The notes: a model not told the origin generated them from the sequence alone. A DNA stretch of 64,000 nt from Pichia kudriavzevii (GCF_003054445.1 NC_042508.1:2294001-2358000); one strand, 5' to 3'; counted from the first letter of the stretch, positions 23,483 to 32,409 are shown. Translations and numbers: made by a program.

Positions 23483-25219
23483 TCAACCCCGAGACACTAG
23501 GGCAAGGCTTTGCCATCCTGGCGACATAAGCAGCCGCGATATGATATCCTTATCCTTGGTGGCCACGCTCTTTAAGAGAAGAGACACCTCCTCGCTGTTC
23601 AACACATGGGTCTCCCTGACTAGATAGAACAAGAGGTGCCAGTTGCTTAACTCGTTGCACACCTTATCGTAATCATTGTAGTCCACATTACTTCCAAATG
23701 CAGTTTCCAACTGTCTATAAAGAGACGACAAATTCTGCGATTCCCCCAAATATCCTCTATTTTCAATGGGGAAATTGCTCTCAACAAATAGACTCTTGTC
23801 ATTGCTCTCTGGGAAACCATGTGTCAATGAAACTAGTAAATACTCAACGGGGAAGGAAGGCTTGGCGTTCTCCTTGACTTGAACACCATACTCGTTTTTC
23901 TTTGTATAGAATATATCTGGAACGTATCTTTTGTCAGTTGTTTCCTTCACAAACATCTGATCTGGATGAGTCGATGGACATATTAGATCTGCCTTGTATA
24001 ACCCCTCGGCAGCTTCACTTGCTTGGTATGCATTCACCTCAATTTCTCCATTAACGTTACCGCTGATAACACAAGTAACAAACTTACTACTAAACTTCCC
24101 ACTTTCACTCCATTTACACTTGTTGGAATATTTGATCTGCCATTGAACGGCAAATAATACCTCAATTGAGGACATGAAAAATGAACCTGAATGTCTTTTA
24201 CAGATAACACTACCGTCCCCTTTACCAGCATCAGACAAATCCGTAAATACTATACCAACCGGCTCAAGACCTAGCTCATTGCATAATCCAACAACCTTAT
24301 CCTCATCCTCCCATTCTTGAAGTACTAGCCCATCATCCTGATCTATTTGGGGGAATTCGTAAATGCTATGAACCTCGGCCTTGATTCCCAAGGGTATCTT
24401 TTCATACCTCTCGTATTTACCTAATAGCAACCCAATTCTTTGTAACCCACTCATTCTCCATGTATGGATGAAATTGTTCACCATCTCACTATTTGAAAAC
24501 TCAACATGGTCGACCATCCGATATTCCTGTCTCTGTAATGTAATTGCACTAGGCTGGCATTTGGAACAGATCCCCTTAGGCCAAGGCTCATGACCTGATG
24601 GACATCGTAAATTGATTGCAAAGTCACTCTCTTGTAAAGGGGCTATATAACTTGAACCGCCTTCTTTGTTGGTACTGCTGTTGAGCTCATCAACATAAGC
24701 ATGAAAAGATATATGCTTGATGTTGTTGTCTGCTTGATATTCACGATCCCATGGCGGCAACGGTGAACAATATTCACACATGCCTTTGTCGTTATGTCTG
24801 CACAAGTTACCCCTTTTACGAGGAATCAAACCAGAATCTTTGTCTAACTCGTCGTCTAGCTTCGACTGGGTTCTATTTGTTGGCTCCTTGGGTTTAGACA
24901 ATCCCGTTGATGATGCATTTATAGCAACTGTCCCTGAAATAGAAACACCGGCTGGTTGTTCCGACTTGGAGTATTCGAGCATGAGCATATCACCATTCTT
25001 CAATCCCAATTGTTCAACGGTGTTATCTGCAATCTCATGTGCATTGTACTGGGGCCCAGTTTTCAGACCAGGTCCTGGAAACTTGACAACTAATGACGAT
25101 GTATCAATTGGTGGCAACTTTGTCAGCACCAACTCATTGAGTAGTTCACTGAACGGCGTATTTGCTTCACAGTTAAGTCTAAATTGACCATCCCTAGATC
25201 TGAACCTAATAATAGTCAT
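23483..25219 (-). CDS. NPL4: Npl4, ubiquitin-binding cofactor of Cdc48
   Basis: A 578-residue protein, almost the 580 of S. cerevisiae Npl4. With Ufd1 it recruits Cdc48/p97 to ubiquitylated substrates in ER-associated degradation and OLE-pathway transcription-factor release. The N-terminal ubiquitin-like UBX domain covers about 1-85 (MTIIRFRSRDGQFRL). Next come zinc-binding motifs (LCRHNDKGMCEYC and LRCPSGHEPWPKGICSKC) that hold the zinc towers, and then the inactive MPN domain (VEFSNSEMVNNFIHTWR, IGLLLGKYE). As in S. cerevisiae there is no C-terminal NZF finger. The gene follows SSE1 in the same order and orientation as SSE2-NPL4 (YBR169C-YBR170C). Confidence 0.97.
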   Translation of the reverse strand: MTIIRFRSRDGQFRLNCEANTPFSELLNELVLTKLPPIDTSSLVVKFPGPGLKTGPQYNAHEIADNTVEQLGLKNGDMLMLEYSKSEQPAGVSISGTVAINASSTGLSKPKEPTNRTQSKLDDELDKDSGLIPRKRGNLCRHNDKGMCEYCSPLPPWDREYQADNNIKHISFHAYVDELNSSTNKEGGSSYIAPLQESDFAINLRCPSGHEPWPKGICSKCQPSAITLQRQEYRMVDHVEFSNSEMVNNFIHTWRMSGLQRIGLLLGKYERYEKIPLGIKAEVHSIYEFPQIDQDDGLVLQEWEDEDKVVGLCNELGLEPVGIVFTDLSDAGKGDGSVICKRHSGSFFMSSIEVLFAVQWQIKYSNKCKWSESGKFSSKFVTCVISGNVNGEIEVNAYQASEAAEGLYKADLICPSTHPDQMFVKETTDKRYVPDIFYTKKNEYGVQVKENAKPSFPVEYLLVSLTHGFPESNDKSLFVESNFPIENRGYLGESQNLSSLYRQLETAFGSNVDYNDYDKVCNELSNWHLLFYLVRETHVLNSEEVSLLLKSVATKDKDIISRLLMSPGWQSLALVSRG

Positions 25220-25692
25220 TATCTCTAACTATAGCTTAATACTAAACTTGAAATTTCTAATTGAAAGGCAAACAAGAGGAAAATGTAGCCTGCATGTGTA
25301 GAAATATTTCACATTTCCTCGCACTTGTCCAAATTTGCCAATTTAGATATCTTCCTCATATCTGAACACGCTCCCTCCTACTCCTTCTCACTCACTAAAT
25401 CATGGTCACTCACAAACCACTAGACGGCCCCTGATAAATATTTCATATATTGACTCTAAGGATATCTGTTGATCCGTAATATGCTGATATATACTGTAGT
25501 GTCCAATTTGTCCATGTAGATGATATGGTTCTATTTAGGACCGAAAATCCAGTAAATTTAAACATGTATTTATCAACTAGTAGCGATTTCGGTAATCGAA
25601 TTTGAAATAATAATGGTCGAATTTATCAATCTTCACCTTAAAAAGGACCATCGATTATTCACACTATCAATTCGACCATTTGAAGAACCAAA
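25220..25692. promoter_or_regulatory. Divergent promoter of NPL4 and the oxidoreductase-like gene
   Basis: This 473-bp AT-rich stretch has a perfect 12-base inverted repeat close to the right-hand gene (25612-25623 and 25669-25680). No ORF or RNA gene was seen. Confidence 0.5.
25612..25680. repeat. Perfect 12-bp inverted repeat before the oxidoreductase-like gene
   Basis: AATGGTCGAATT (25612-25623) is the exact reverse complement of AATTCGACCATT (25669-25680), with 45 bases between. The right arm ends 12 bases before the ATG at 25693. The loop also carries GGACCATCGATT, a partial third copy of the core. Confidence 0.8.
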
Positions 25693-26295
25693 ATGGCACC
25701 CCCATCCCGCTGGCCATATGTTTTTGGAAAATATGCATATTATGATGCGGTCTGTAAGATTGCAACTCTGAATATGGTGCGTTCGGATGCATATTACATC
25801 TCTCGTCAAACTTCGAAATCGTTAGTTTTCAATCCGTTAGCCAAGAAATCCACTCTTAAATACGACGATGTTTTCGGTGGGTCGTCCAAACATGCCAAAA
25901 AGTCAAGTAGAAGGGACGTCTCATACAGAGATAACCACAGGCTGATTGCAGGTGTCTCGGTCCCGCAACGACCAATCGAGCCTGACAATTGCTGTATGTC
26001 GGGCTGTATAAACTGTGTTTGGGAATTGTTCAACGAAGATATGGAAGAATGGAAACATAAGAGAACGGAAGCGGCAAAGGCTCTAATGGCCAAGGGCGAA
26101 GGGAAGTGGCCCAAAGACTGGGATGCACCTCCCAAGATATTGGATTCTAAATATATACATGGTAGCCATGATGAAAACCCAGAAGAGGTGAGTGGAATGC
26201 CTGTTGGACTACAGGTTTTCATGAATTTCGAGAACAAAAAGAAGGCAAAGAGCCAAAAGAAGAGGCAACCTAACGGGGATGCCCTCAGTAGTTAA
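25693..26295 (+). CDS. Oxidoreductase-like-domain mitochondrial protein (Ypl107w/Dpc25 type)
   Basis: A 200-residue protein with the short oxidoreductase-like domain (Pfam Oxidored-like) at about residues 90-125: PDNCCMSGCINCVWELFNEDMEEW, with the CCxxGCxxC cysteine cluster. The N-terminus (PSRWPYVFGKYAYY... SRQTSKSLVF) is basic and aromatic and may target mitochondria. The C-terminus is lysine-rich. In S. cerevisiae the family member I recall is YPL107W (DPC25), which sits divergently beside SSE1; here the gene sits divergently beside NPL4-SSE1, in agreement. Biochemical function is not known; the cysteines suggest metal or redox chemistry. The gene is convergent with DPM3. Confidence 0.8.
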   Translation: MAPPSRWPYVFGKYAYYDAVCKIATLNMVRSDAYYISRQTSKSLVFNPLAKKSTLKYDDVFGGSSKHAKKSSRRDVSYRDNHRLIAGVSVPQRPIEPDNCCMSGCINCVWELFNEDMEEWKHKRTEAAKALMAKGEGKWPKDWDAPPKILDSKYIHGSHDENPEEVSGMPVGLQVFMNFENKKKAKSQKKRQPNGDALSS

Positions 26296-26369
26296 TAAGC
26301 TTGGATGATTTAGACTAGAGAATTCGTAACTTAAATAGTTTATTTAATGTGTGACATAGAACGAAGAAA

Positions 26370-26645
26370 TTAAACTGCGATGTTTTTGGATTTGAGAAAC
26401 GTCTTTGCCTCGTCGATTTGCTGTTTGAGCTCGACATACTTGTCCTCCTTGTCTTGGAGCGTGAAGACACCATAACCAAGTTCAAACAACGCGTAACACC
26501 CAAATGAAACTAGAGCCCACCATGGCAAAACAGGAAGAATTTCAGACTTGACTATTTCCGGAGTTGGAATGACGCCAACAACAAGAGAAAAGTATATAGC
26601 AGAAATGGTCAGAAAGAATAAAACAGTCTCAGATGCTTTGGTCAT
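26370..26645 (-). CDS. DPM3: Dolichol-phosphate mannosyltransferase subunit 3
   Basis: A 91-residue protein with two N-terminal transmembrane helices (about 7-27 and 40-60) and a C-terminal coiled coil (EDKYVELKQQIDEAKTFLKS). Dpm3 anchors the soluble catalytic subunit Dpm1 to the ER membrane; the complex makes dolichol-phosphate-mannose for N-glycans, O-mannose and GPI anchors. The match to human DPM3 (92 residues) is plain: start MTK, LVSxGCYAL in the second helix, and the acidic DxEDxxxEL/QIxEAxxxL tail. S. cerevisiae has no DPM3, because its Dpm1 carries its own membrane anchor. The gene implies that this yeast uses the three-subunit enzyme with a soluble Dpm1 and a Dpm2 encoded elsewhere. 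Confidence 0.93.
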   Translation of the reverse strand: MTKASETVLFFLTISAIYFSLVVGVIPTPEIVKSEILPVLPWWALVSFGCYALFELGYGVFTLQDKEDKYVELKQQIDEAKTFLKSKNIAV

Positions 26646-26913
26646 GTTGAAAAGCGGACTGCTATCGGGAGTTGGCTAACCACAGCCAAAACAAGAGCCA
26701 CTGGAGTGGTTCACATTATTGACTCCTATTGTTGATGATCTGGCATTATGAGGTGCGGGAAGATGAAAATTTATGGTAAAATCCACACGTTTTCGTGCGA
26801 TTCTCAGTTGGTGAATTTACTACAACGAGTGTAATTATTTTGTACACTACTAAAAATCTCAATAAATTAAAGGGTTACGGAAGAAATAAATGCTTGCTGT
26901 AGAATACAGCAAA

Positions 26914-28470
26914 TTAAAATAGGGCCATCAAGACACCAAAGAAAGTAGCGATTGCTGATGTGCCAAGTCTACCTCCCTCGTTCTTATGTGTAGTCGAAAT
27001 AGAAGAAACAGTGGCAGACGATGCCGACGAGGTGGTTGTAGATGATGAGACAGTAGTTGAAGATAATGACGAAGATGATGAGTTTGACGTTGTAGTCTTT
27101 TGTGCTTTGCCATTGATGAGGTTGTCAGAGTTCAAGGTCAAATAGATAGAAGTAGTTGAAGTTTCTTCACCAGTAGAAACCACAAACTCTGCTGTGGTTG
27201 CATTTCCTGAACTTGATGCCCCGGAAACGTATAAGTTCAAGTACTTGTCGACATTTACAAATTGTCCCTTATGTGCAACTTCTACACCGTGATCAATCAT
27301 ATATTGTGTATCTTTATTAGCCTTTGGAAGAGTAAAATTAGCACTAAACGATTTATCCAGTTGTTGGATGGAGGTGGCATTGCATTTCTTTGGTTTGTAG
27401 TCAACAACGTCACTATCTGAAATATTTGGAATATTTGACTTCTCTAACTGTGATTTGAAATTAAAGTAATCACCTAATAATGTGACAGAACTGTCATCTT
27501 CAATATCAACCAGACCGTAGTTAGAGGTTTCTTCAGAATACTCATAAACTAACCCGCCATCCAATACATCAATTAGTCCATCGTAGATACCACCACTTAC
27601 TTCTTCAAAAGTACGTGGGCTCTTTTTGTTACAACCATATTCAGAGAAAAAAACTGGAACAGAAGAATTGGCAAAATCTGTCTTTATATCCTTGTACCCA
27701 GAGGAATCCCAGTCGTTAACACCGGAACACCATTCATAAGAATTCAATCCAAAGAAGTCCACCGAGGAGTCAATGTCCTCGTCTGCTATTTCACAAGTTA
27801 GATATTCAAAAGTTGGCATTCTTAATGAAACAACATCCGCAGCAGAATAACCAACAAAGATTTCCCTACTCTCATTGTCTTCATTATATCTATTCTTCAA
27901 GTAAGCTTTGACGTCTCTCGTTATTGCTCTTAGATAAGGAGGATCCAAATCAGCAGATTTTTCGTCATTTATAACCTCATTACCAATGAAAAAGCCAATA
28001 ACATTGGAATATGACCTGAAGCCTTCAATCACTCTGAAAACCCTAGACATATACCAAGCATTATATGAACTTTCAGGATCATCCCTATTCAAACTCTCAC
28101 CACCTAATGGTGAATTAACGTCTAGAATAACATAAATACCTGCATCGTTGAAAATAGACATACACTCGTCATGATTCAAATCTGGATCAATGGCGTAGAT
28201 ACGGATGGTATTAACACCCAGGTTTTGAATAAGAGTTGCGTCCCTGGCACACACTTCCGGATTAGTCAAGACATCAGATGTCATGTTATATTTGAAATCA
28301 GAAGACCCGCCCGGCTGGTAGTCAACCCCATTGATGAAGAATACATCCGACGCATTTGAGTGAACCTGTGGTCTTAAAAACCTGTTACCCTTGATGGTGA
28401 TTGGAAGTAGTGCACTTGCACTGGATAGCAATGCCAATGCAGTCGTAGCTAATATTTTGGAAGAAACCAT
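26914..28470 (-). CDS. GAS4: GH72 beta-1,3-glucanosyltransferase, Gas4-like, GPI-anchored
   Basis: A 518-residue cell-wall enzyme that elongates beta-1,3-glucan. The ATG at 28470 starts a signal peptide (MVSSKILATTALALLSSASA). The GH72 domain (about 25-335) has GVDYQPGGSS, the acid/base GNEVIND (E165) and the nucleophile SEYGCN (E277). There is no cysteine-rich X8/CBM43 module, so it belongs to the X8-lacking group. RIYAIDPDLNHDECM and the C-terminal GVEVAHKGQFVNV follow S. cerevisiae Gas4 more closely than Gas1, Gas3 or Gas5. A Ser/Thr-rich stretch and a hydrophobic tail (AIATFFGVLMALF) form the GPI signal. In S. cerevisiae GAS4 works in spore-wall formation; whether that holds here is unknown. 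Confidence 0.92.
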   Translation of the reverse strand: MVSSKILATTALALLSSASALLPITIKGNRFLRPQVHSNASDVFFINGVDYQPGGSSDFKYNMTSDVLTNPEVCARDATLIQNLGVNTIRIYAIDPDLNHDECMSIFNDAGIYVILDVNSPLGGESLNRDDPESSYNAWYMSRVFRVIEGFRSYSNVIGFFIGNEVINDEKSADLDPPYLRAITRDVKAYLKNRYNEDNESREIFVGYSAADVVSLRMPTFEYLTCEIADEDIDSSVDFFGLNSYEWCSGVNDWDSSGYKDIKTDFANSSVPVFFSEYGCNKKSPRTFEEVSGGIYDGLIDVLDGGLVYEYSEETSNYGLVDIEDDSSVTLLGDYFNFKSQLEKSNIPNISDSDVVDYKPKKCNATSIQQLDKSFSANFTLPKANKDTQYMIDHGVEVAHKGQFVNVDKYLNLYVSGASSSGNATTAEFVVSTGEETSTTSIYLTLNSDNLINGKAQKTTTSNSSSSSLSSTTVSSSTTTSSASSATVSSISTTHKNEGGRLGTSAIATFFGVLMALF

Positions 28471-28779
28471 GGTTTGTGGTCTATTGTGTTGTGATGTCCG
28501 GCTTGCAAAAGTATACAACAGAATAACCTAATACAAAAGAGTATACAGGAAAAAAGTAGGTAAGCAAAAGAAGGTAAACAAAAGAAGAAAAATCAACAAA
28601 CTCCAAAAACTGGGGAACCTAGGTTAAAAGCAAACAAACACTGAAATGTAAACAAAGGTAACGCGATAGTATTTATACGGTGTTTTTTTTTTGTCCGGCT
28701 GCACTCTTCAATTGTAATGGGTACCCTTGACTGGGATGCAACATGTTGTTCTAATCTATGAGGAACTCCTGTTTAATTG
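28471..28779. promoter_or_regulatory. Divergent promoter of GAS4-like gene and hydrolase gene
   Basis: This 309-bp stretch is A-rich on the plus strand near the GAS4-like start (AAGAAGG/AACAAAAG tracts). I saw no other element I can name. Confidence 0.4.
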
Positions 28780-29691
28780 ATGGCAGTGCTTCATTTTCTA
28801 GCTCAGCTAGCACGGACCCTTGCAGTCTCTGGGGCCGCCCTGATTACTTTTGCCCTAGTGGCCCTTTATTTCTTCCAAAGGAAACTCGTCTATCCATCAT
28901 TTCTTAACAAAGCACGGATACAAGTTGACACACCAGATTTATTCGATCTCCCCTATGAAGAAGTCAAAATTACTACAGACGATGGCGAAACTTTACACGC
29001 CTACATGCTGTTGCATGACTCTAAATCGTTAGAATACACAAACAAAACAATCCTTGTATTGTCTCCCAATGTAGGCAATATTGGGCATTTTTTACCTGTC
29101 GTTCAGTATATCTACAACGAGCTTCATTACAATGTCTTCATATACTCCTACCGTGGTTACGGGAAATCAACAGGCTCCCCCACCGAAAGCGGGCTGAAAA
29201 AAGATGCCGATGCAGTAATGAAATATCTAGCGTCACATAACCAAGTCTCAAAATCATCAGTAATAACGTATGGGCGTTCATTGGGTGGTGCTGTAGCAAT
29301 CTACATAACTGCAAAATATGGGAAGATGATCTCTGCAATGATTTTGGAGAATACCTTTTTGAACATACCAAAAGTTGTACCCCATATATTCCCTTTCCTA
29401 AAATATTTCAGTTGGTTGTGTTGTGAATTTTGGGATTCAGAAAAAGATATTACCAAAATCAACTCCGATATACCATGCTTATTCCTAGCAGGTACAAAGG
29501 ATGAAATTGTGCCTCCAAGCCATATGAAGGAATTATTTACACTTGTTGGAGTGAAAAACGGCTCCGAGAGGAAAAATTTCAGAGTTTGGAGAGAGTTTAA
29601 AGCATACCATAATGATACTATAGTAGCTCCCGGATACTGGGAGGTCTGGTATGACTTTGTTAAAAATCATGTAGCACCGTATGGGAAATGA
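28780..29691 (+). CDS. Membrane-anchored alpha/beta hydrolase (Ynl320w / ABHD13 / Bem46 family)
   Basis: A 303-residue serine hydrolase with an N-terminal transmembrane anchor (about residues 10-32) followed by the family stretch FFQRKLVYPSF. The nucleophile elbow is GRSLGG (Ser about residue 170), the oxyanion-side motif is YRGYGKSTGSPTE, the acid lies in LAGTKDEIVPPSHM, and the histidine in FKAYHNDT. Its S. cerevisiae counterpart is YNL320W; the substrate is unknown, and related human ABHD proteins are depalmitoylases. The first in-frame ATG is at 28780. Confidence 0.88.
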   Translation: MAVLHFLAQLARTLAVSGAALITFALVALYFFQRKLVYPSFLNKARIQVDTPDLFDLPYEEVKITTDDGETLHAYMLLHDSKSLEYTNKTILVLSPNVGNIGHFLPVVQYIYNELHYNVFIYSYRGYGKSTGSPTESGLKKDADAVMKYLASHNQVSKSSVITYGRSLGGAVAIYITAKYGKMISAMILENTFLNIPKVVPHIFPFLKYFSWLCCEFWDSEKDITKINSDIPCLFLAGTKDEIVPPSHMKELFTLVGVKNGSERKNFRVWREFKAYHNDTIVAPGYWEVWYDFVKNHVAPYGK

Positions 29692-29823
29692 TAACACAGA
29701 CTGTTAAGTATTATATTAAACGTATACATATTCTTTCGCACGCCATGCAGACCCTCTTTTTTGACTGAATTGCCACTTTTATATATTTTGGTATATTGTT
29801 GACATTGTACTTGGCGATTCATC

Positions 29824-31185
29824 TTATCCATAGAAAAGGTCTGTGATAAAGCACCCCCAACCATGCCAGGTAAGTATCTGGACTATTTTCCTTATCCAAG
29901 GGCTCTCGATATTCTTGTATAAACTGCCACAACTGTTATTTCCTTCCTGATCAAACATACCTTCACCATATTGTATATATCTCCTAACGTTGCAACCACT
30001 CCAGAAATTCCACCATTTTGCACGTTGGCAAGGGCTTAAACGAACGAGGTTCTTTGTCAAGGGGCCAGTTGGACCATCAATATATTTCCACTCAAACGGT
30101 GACCAATGTTGCCGTTCATCAGCGGGGTCAAGCTTCGGGTCCCCCCATGCACCATCATAATAGAGCCAGTCACCGTACTCTTGTTCTCTAAATGGATGAG
30201 ACCCATTAGCCTGTATTACCTTTAGCTCGATTCCGTCTTCAGGCGTGTGTGTATAGGCAAGATAATTCAATGCAGGATTCCACAATCCTCCACGATCTGT
30301 AAAATCACTCAATATTGCATAAGGTAAATCATGGCCATGCTGACCAGTGCTTGGATAATTGGCATGTGTACCACGGGCAGAAAAAATAACTGGTTGTTTC
30401 CCATTGCTAAACCCAACACCAGTTTTTTCCAGTGATTCCTTTTCCATATGCTTATAAAAATAGGCCCCACCTCCACCGTGAGCTGACATCCATACAACAA
30501 CGGGTTCACCTTTGTAAAACCTTACGAGGCTATGCTCCCAGTCACCTACATGGTCACCGAACGGACCAAATCCCATCACGAACGGACCCAAATTGAAGGA
30601 ATAAAAATAAAACCAATATGCGTCAACCCAGCCGTTGCCTTTATCTGTCACAATTAACACTGCAGGTGCATCTTTGATCTCCCCAGTGTAGTAATTGGGG
30701 ATATTATGTTTTCCTGTAATAAACTCAGGATCTTTATCAAAATCTTGCAGCGATGTTAAGAATACCATTTCATCTGGCGTTGAATTTGGTAATTTCTCTA
30801 AGTCCCTCAAATGCAACTTCTGCGTTTTGTAATCCGGATCTTCCGGATCTTTGCCATCAATGTTGATGGTTGTACCGTTCCTCCAAGTTGGCTTGAAATT
30901 CTGAACGTATTTCTCAATGTTATATGGCATATATCGCTCCTCTGAATAAAGAAAGACCAGGGGGGCATATTCAATAACGTATTTGGGTATCTCTCCTGCT
31001 TTAATGGTTCTTTCTGAATCCGACGGAAATGCTTTTAGCGGCGGTAGATCTTTATAAACTGGTTTTGTGGAGAGTAAATCACGTATCTGTCTCTCTTGTT
31101 CCGGATTGTTCAACTGACTAATCGGACTTGACGTAGTCAATGATAAAGCGCCTAAAAATGCCACTGTAAATTTCAGTGGATGCAT
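29824..31185 (-). CDS. VPS62: Vps62/Tda6-family secretory-pathway protein
   Basis: A 453-residue protein from the ATG at 31185, which begins a signal peptide (MHPLKFTVAFLGALSLTTSS). The body is the Vps62 domain (formerly DUF946): YAPLVFLYSEERYMPYNIEKY, then DAYWFYFYSFNLGP and GDHVGDWEHSLVRFYKGEP, HANYPSTGQH, and GAWGDPKLD. S. cerevisiae VPS62 (YGR141W, 467 residues) was found in a screen for carboxypeptidase Y missorting; the paralogue TDA6 is similar, so the symbol is a family choice. The molecular role is unknown. The domain resembles bacterial and plant DUF946 proteins, and its conserved His/Asp residues (HVGDWEH) suggest a metal or ligand site. Confidence 0.9.
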   Translation of the reverse strand: MHPLKFTVAFLGALSLTTSSPISQLNNPEQERQIRDLLSTKPVYKDLPPLKAFPSDSERTIKAGEIPKYVIEYAPLVFLYSEERYMPYNIEKYVQNFKPTWRNGTTINIDGKDPEDPDYKTQKLHLRDLEKLPNSTPDEMVFLTSLQDFDKDPEFITGKHNIPNYYTGEIKDAPAVLIVTDKGNGWVDAYWFYFYSFNLGPFVMGFGPFGDHVGDWEHSLVRFYKGEPVVVWMSAHGGGGAYFYKHMEKESLEKTGVGFSNGKQPVIFSARGTHANYPSTGQHGHDLPYAILSDFTDRGGLWNPALNYLAYTHTPEDGIELKVIQANGSHPFREQEYGDWLYYDGAWGDPKLDPADERQHWSPFEWKYIDGPTGPLTKNLVRLSPCQRAKWWNFWSGCNVRRYIQYGEGMFDQEGNNSCGSLYKNIESPWIRKIVQILTWHGWGCFITDLFYG

Positions 31186-31291
31186 TGCTGCTATGCTATA
31201 GTCACTTCTTGGTGTACTATAATTCACACACTATAAAAAGGCTTTGATAGACTACCACAGAGACAGCAAATTGTCGCAAAGAGTCGTTAAA

Positions 31292-31444
31292 ATGTCAAGG
31301 CGATATGAATTCCAAAAAAAAAAAAGAGGATTCAAAATGTGTAGATTGCCGAGACATTTTTCCGATTTCCATGGAATTCGATTTAGTTCTACGGCTTTTG
31401 CAGATCAAACAGCCTCTTCCATGGATTATTGGGTATCTTTATGA
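31292..31444 (+). other. Upstream ORF overlapping the next start codon (ATGA)
   Basis: A 50-codon reading frame begins at an ATG at 31292 and ends with a TGA at 31442-31444. That TGA overlaps the ATG (31441-31443) of the GIY-YIG-like gene. It contains a run of 12 adenines at 31314-31325. The peptide (MSRRYEFQKKKRGFKMCRL...) is basic and matches nothing I know. It may be a regulatory uORF permitting reinitiation, or just leader sequence. Confidence 0.4.
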
Positions 31445-32307
31445 GAACAGAAGTTACAGATACCAGGAGGGAAAGATGTTTGGCTTTAACGCAGAAGGGG
31501 TTACAATGCAAACTTTTATCACTTGAGGGAGACAAATATTGCCATATTCATATCAAGACTAAAGGTAAAGGAAGAGATGATCCAAAGAGAAAAGGACTTA
31601 CTGGTAGTTCAAACCAGAAATCTCGTAACAGCAGTCCAGAAAAAAGGGGGTTCTTTTCTAAAATGATACATCATGATGAAGATTGTGATAAACCTGGATT
31701 CATATATGTATTTACTTATGCCCACATGATGAATCCAAAAGCCGTCAGGACGAATAATTTACATTTGGCTGCACCAACAACTACCAATTGGATAGATTAT
31801 AACCAAACGCTTCCATTTGATACGTTTGACCGAATACTGCTGAAGGTTGGATACACTCGAAAGGCACCAGAAGTACGAATAAATGAGTGGAGGAAGCAGT
31901 GTGGACGATCTAATTTCATACTGCTGTATCCAGGATGTTTGGTTCCCATTTACAACAAAAAAACGGTTGCCGAAACGAAGACTCTTGTCAAGATGTTCAA
32001 ACGTCTCAGTTTGTCTTCCGAATCAAAGGGAGCAAAGGGCCACACGGGAAAAAAATACAAAAACCTGAACAAGGAACGAACCTGTTTTGTAGCCCCACAT
32101 CCTCATGATACAGAACAGAGGATCCATAGGAGGCTGAAGCAAGATTATGGTGCGGGTAAAATGTATTGTGAAGCCTGTTCAAAGGAAGCCTTAGATTATA
32201 GGTATCCAACAAAAAAAATTGCCGGAGTGCATACTGAATGGTTTAGCATTCCTAGAGACCAAATGGAACGGGTTTGGGATATCATTGAGTATGAATGCAC
32301 TATGTGA
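31441..32307 (+). CDS. GIY-YIG-superfamily (T5orf172/DUF1766) protein with N-terminal zinc knuckle
   Basis: A 288-residue protein. The N-terminus (about residues 10-38) is a small zinc motif, RCLALTQKGLQCKLLSLEGD then YCHIH (Cx9Cx12-13CxH). The T5orf172 domain, a GIY-YIG relative, spans about 75-275: GFIYVFTYAH stands for GIY, LLKVGYTRKAPEVRINEW for the YIG and arginine motif, and DTEQRIHRRLKQDYG for the glutamate-bearing helix. S. pombe mug113 is a fungal relative; S. cerevisiae has none that I recall. The domain is known from phage and fungal proteins and may act on DNA, but catalytic activity is not shown. The first ATG in frame is 31441; the frame is open only back to 31387, so the start is well bounded. 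Confidence 0.82.
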   Translation: MRTEVTDTRRERCLALTQKGLQCKLLSLEGDKYCHIHIKTKGKGRDDPKRKGLTGSSNQKSRNSSPEKRGFFSKMIHHDEDCDKPGFIYVFTYAHMMNPKAVRTNNLHLAAPTTTNWIDYNQTLPFDTFDRILLKVGYTRKAPEVRINEWRKQCGRSNFILLYPGCLVPIYNKKTVAETKTLVKMFKRLSLSSESKGAKGHTGKKYKNLNKERTCFVAPHPHDTEQRIHRRLKQDYGAGKMYCEACSKEALDYRYPTKKIAGVHTEWFSIPRDQMERVWDIIEYECTM

Positions 32308-32409
32308 CTAGTAACATTTCCCTCAGAAGATTTTCTTTTTCTGTTTTAGAGCTACAATCAAAGAAAAAACTGGTCATTTACCTCATTAATTATATAGATA
32401 TGTACGAAT

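Noticed and set aside
31305-31526. ORF MNSKKKKEDSKCVDC... before the GIY-YIG-like gene
   Set aside because: It overlaps the real gene in another frame and has no recognisable domain.
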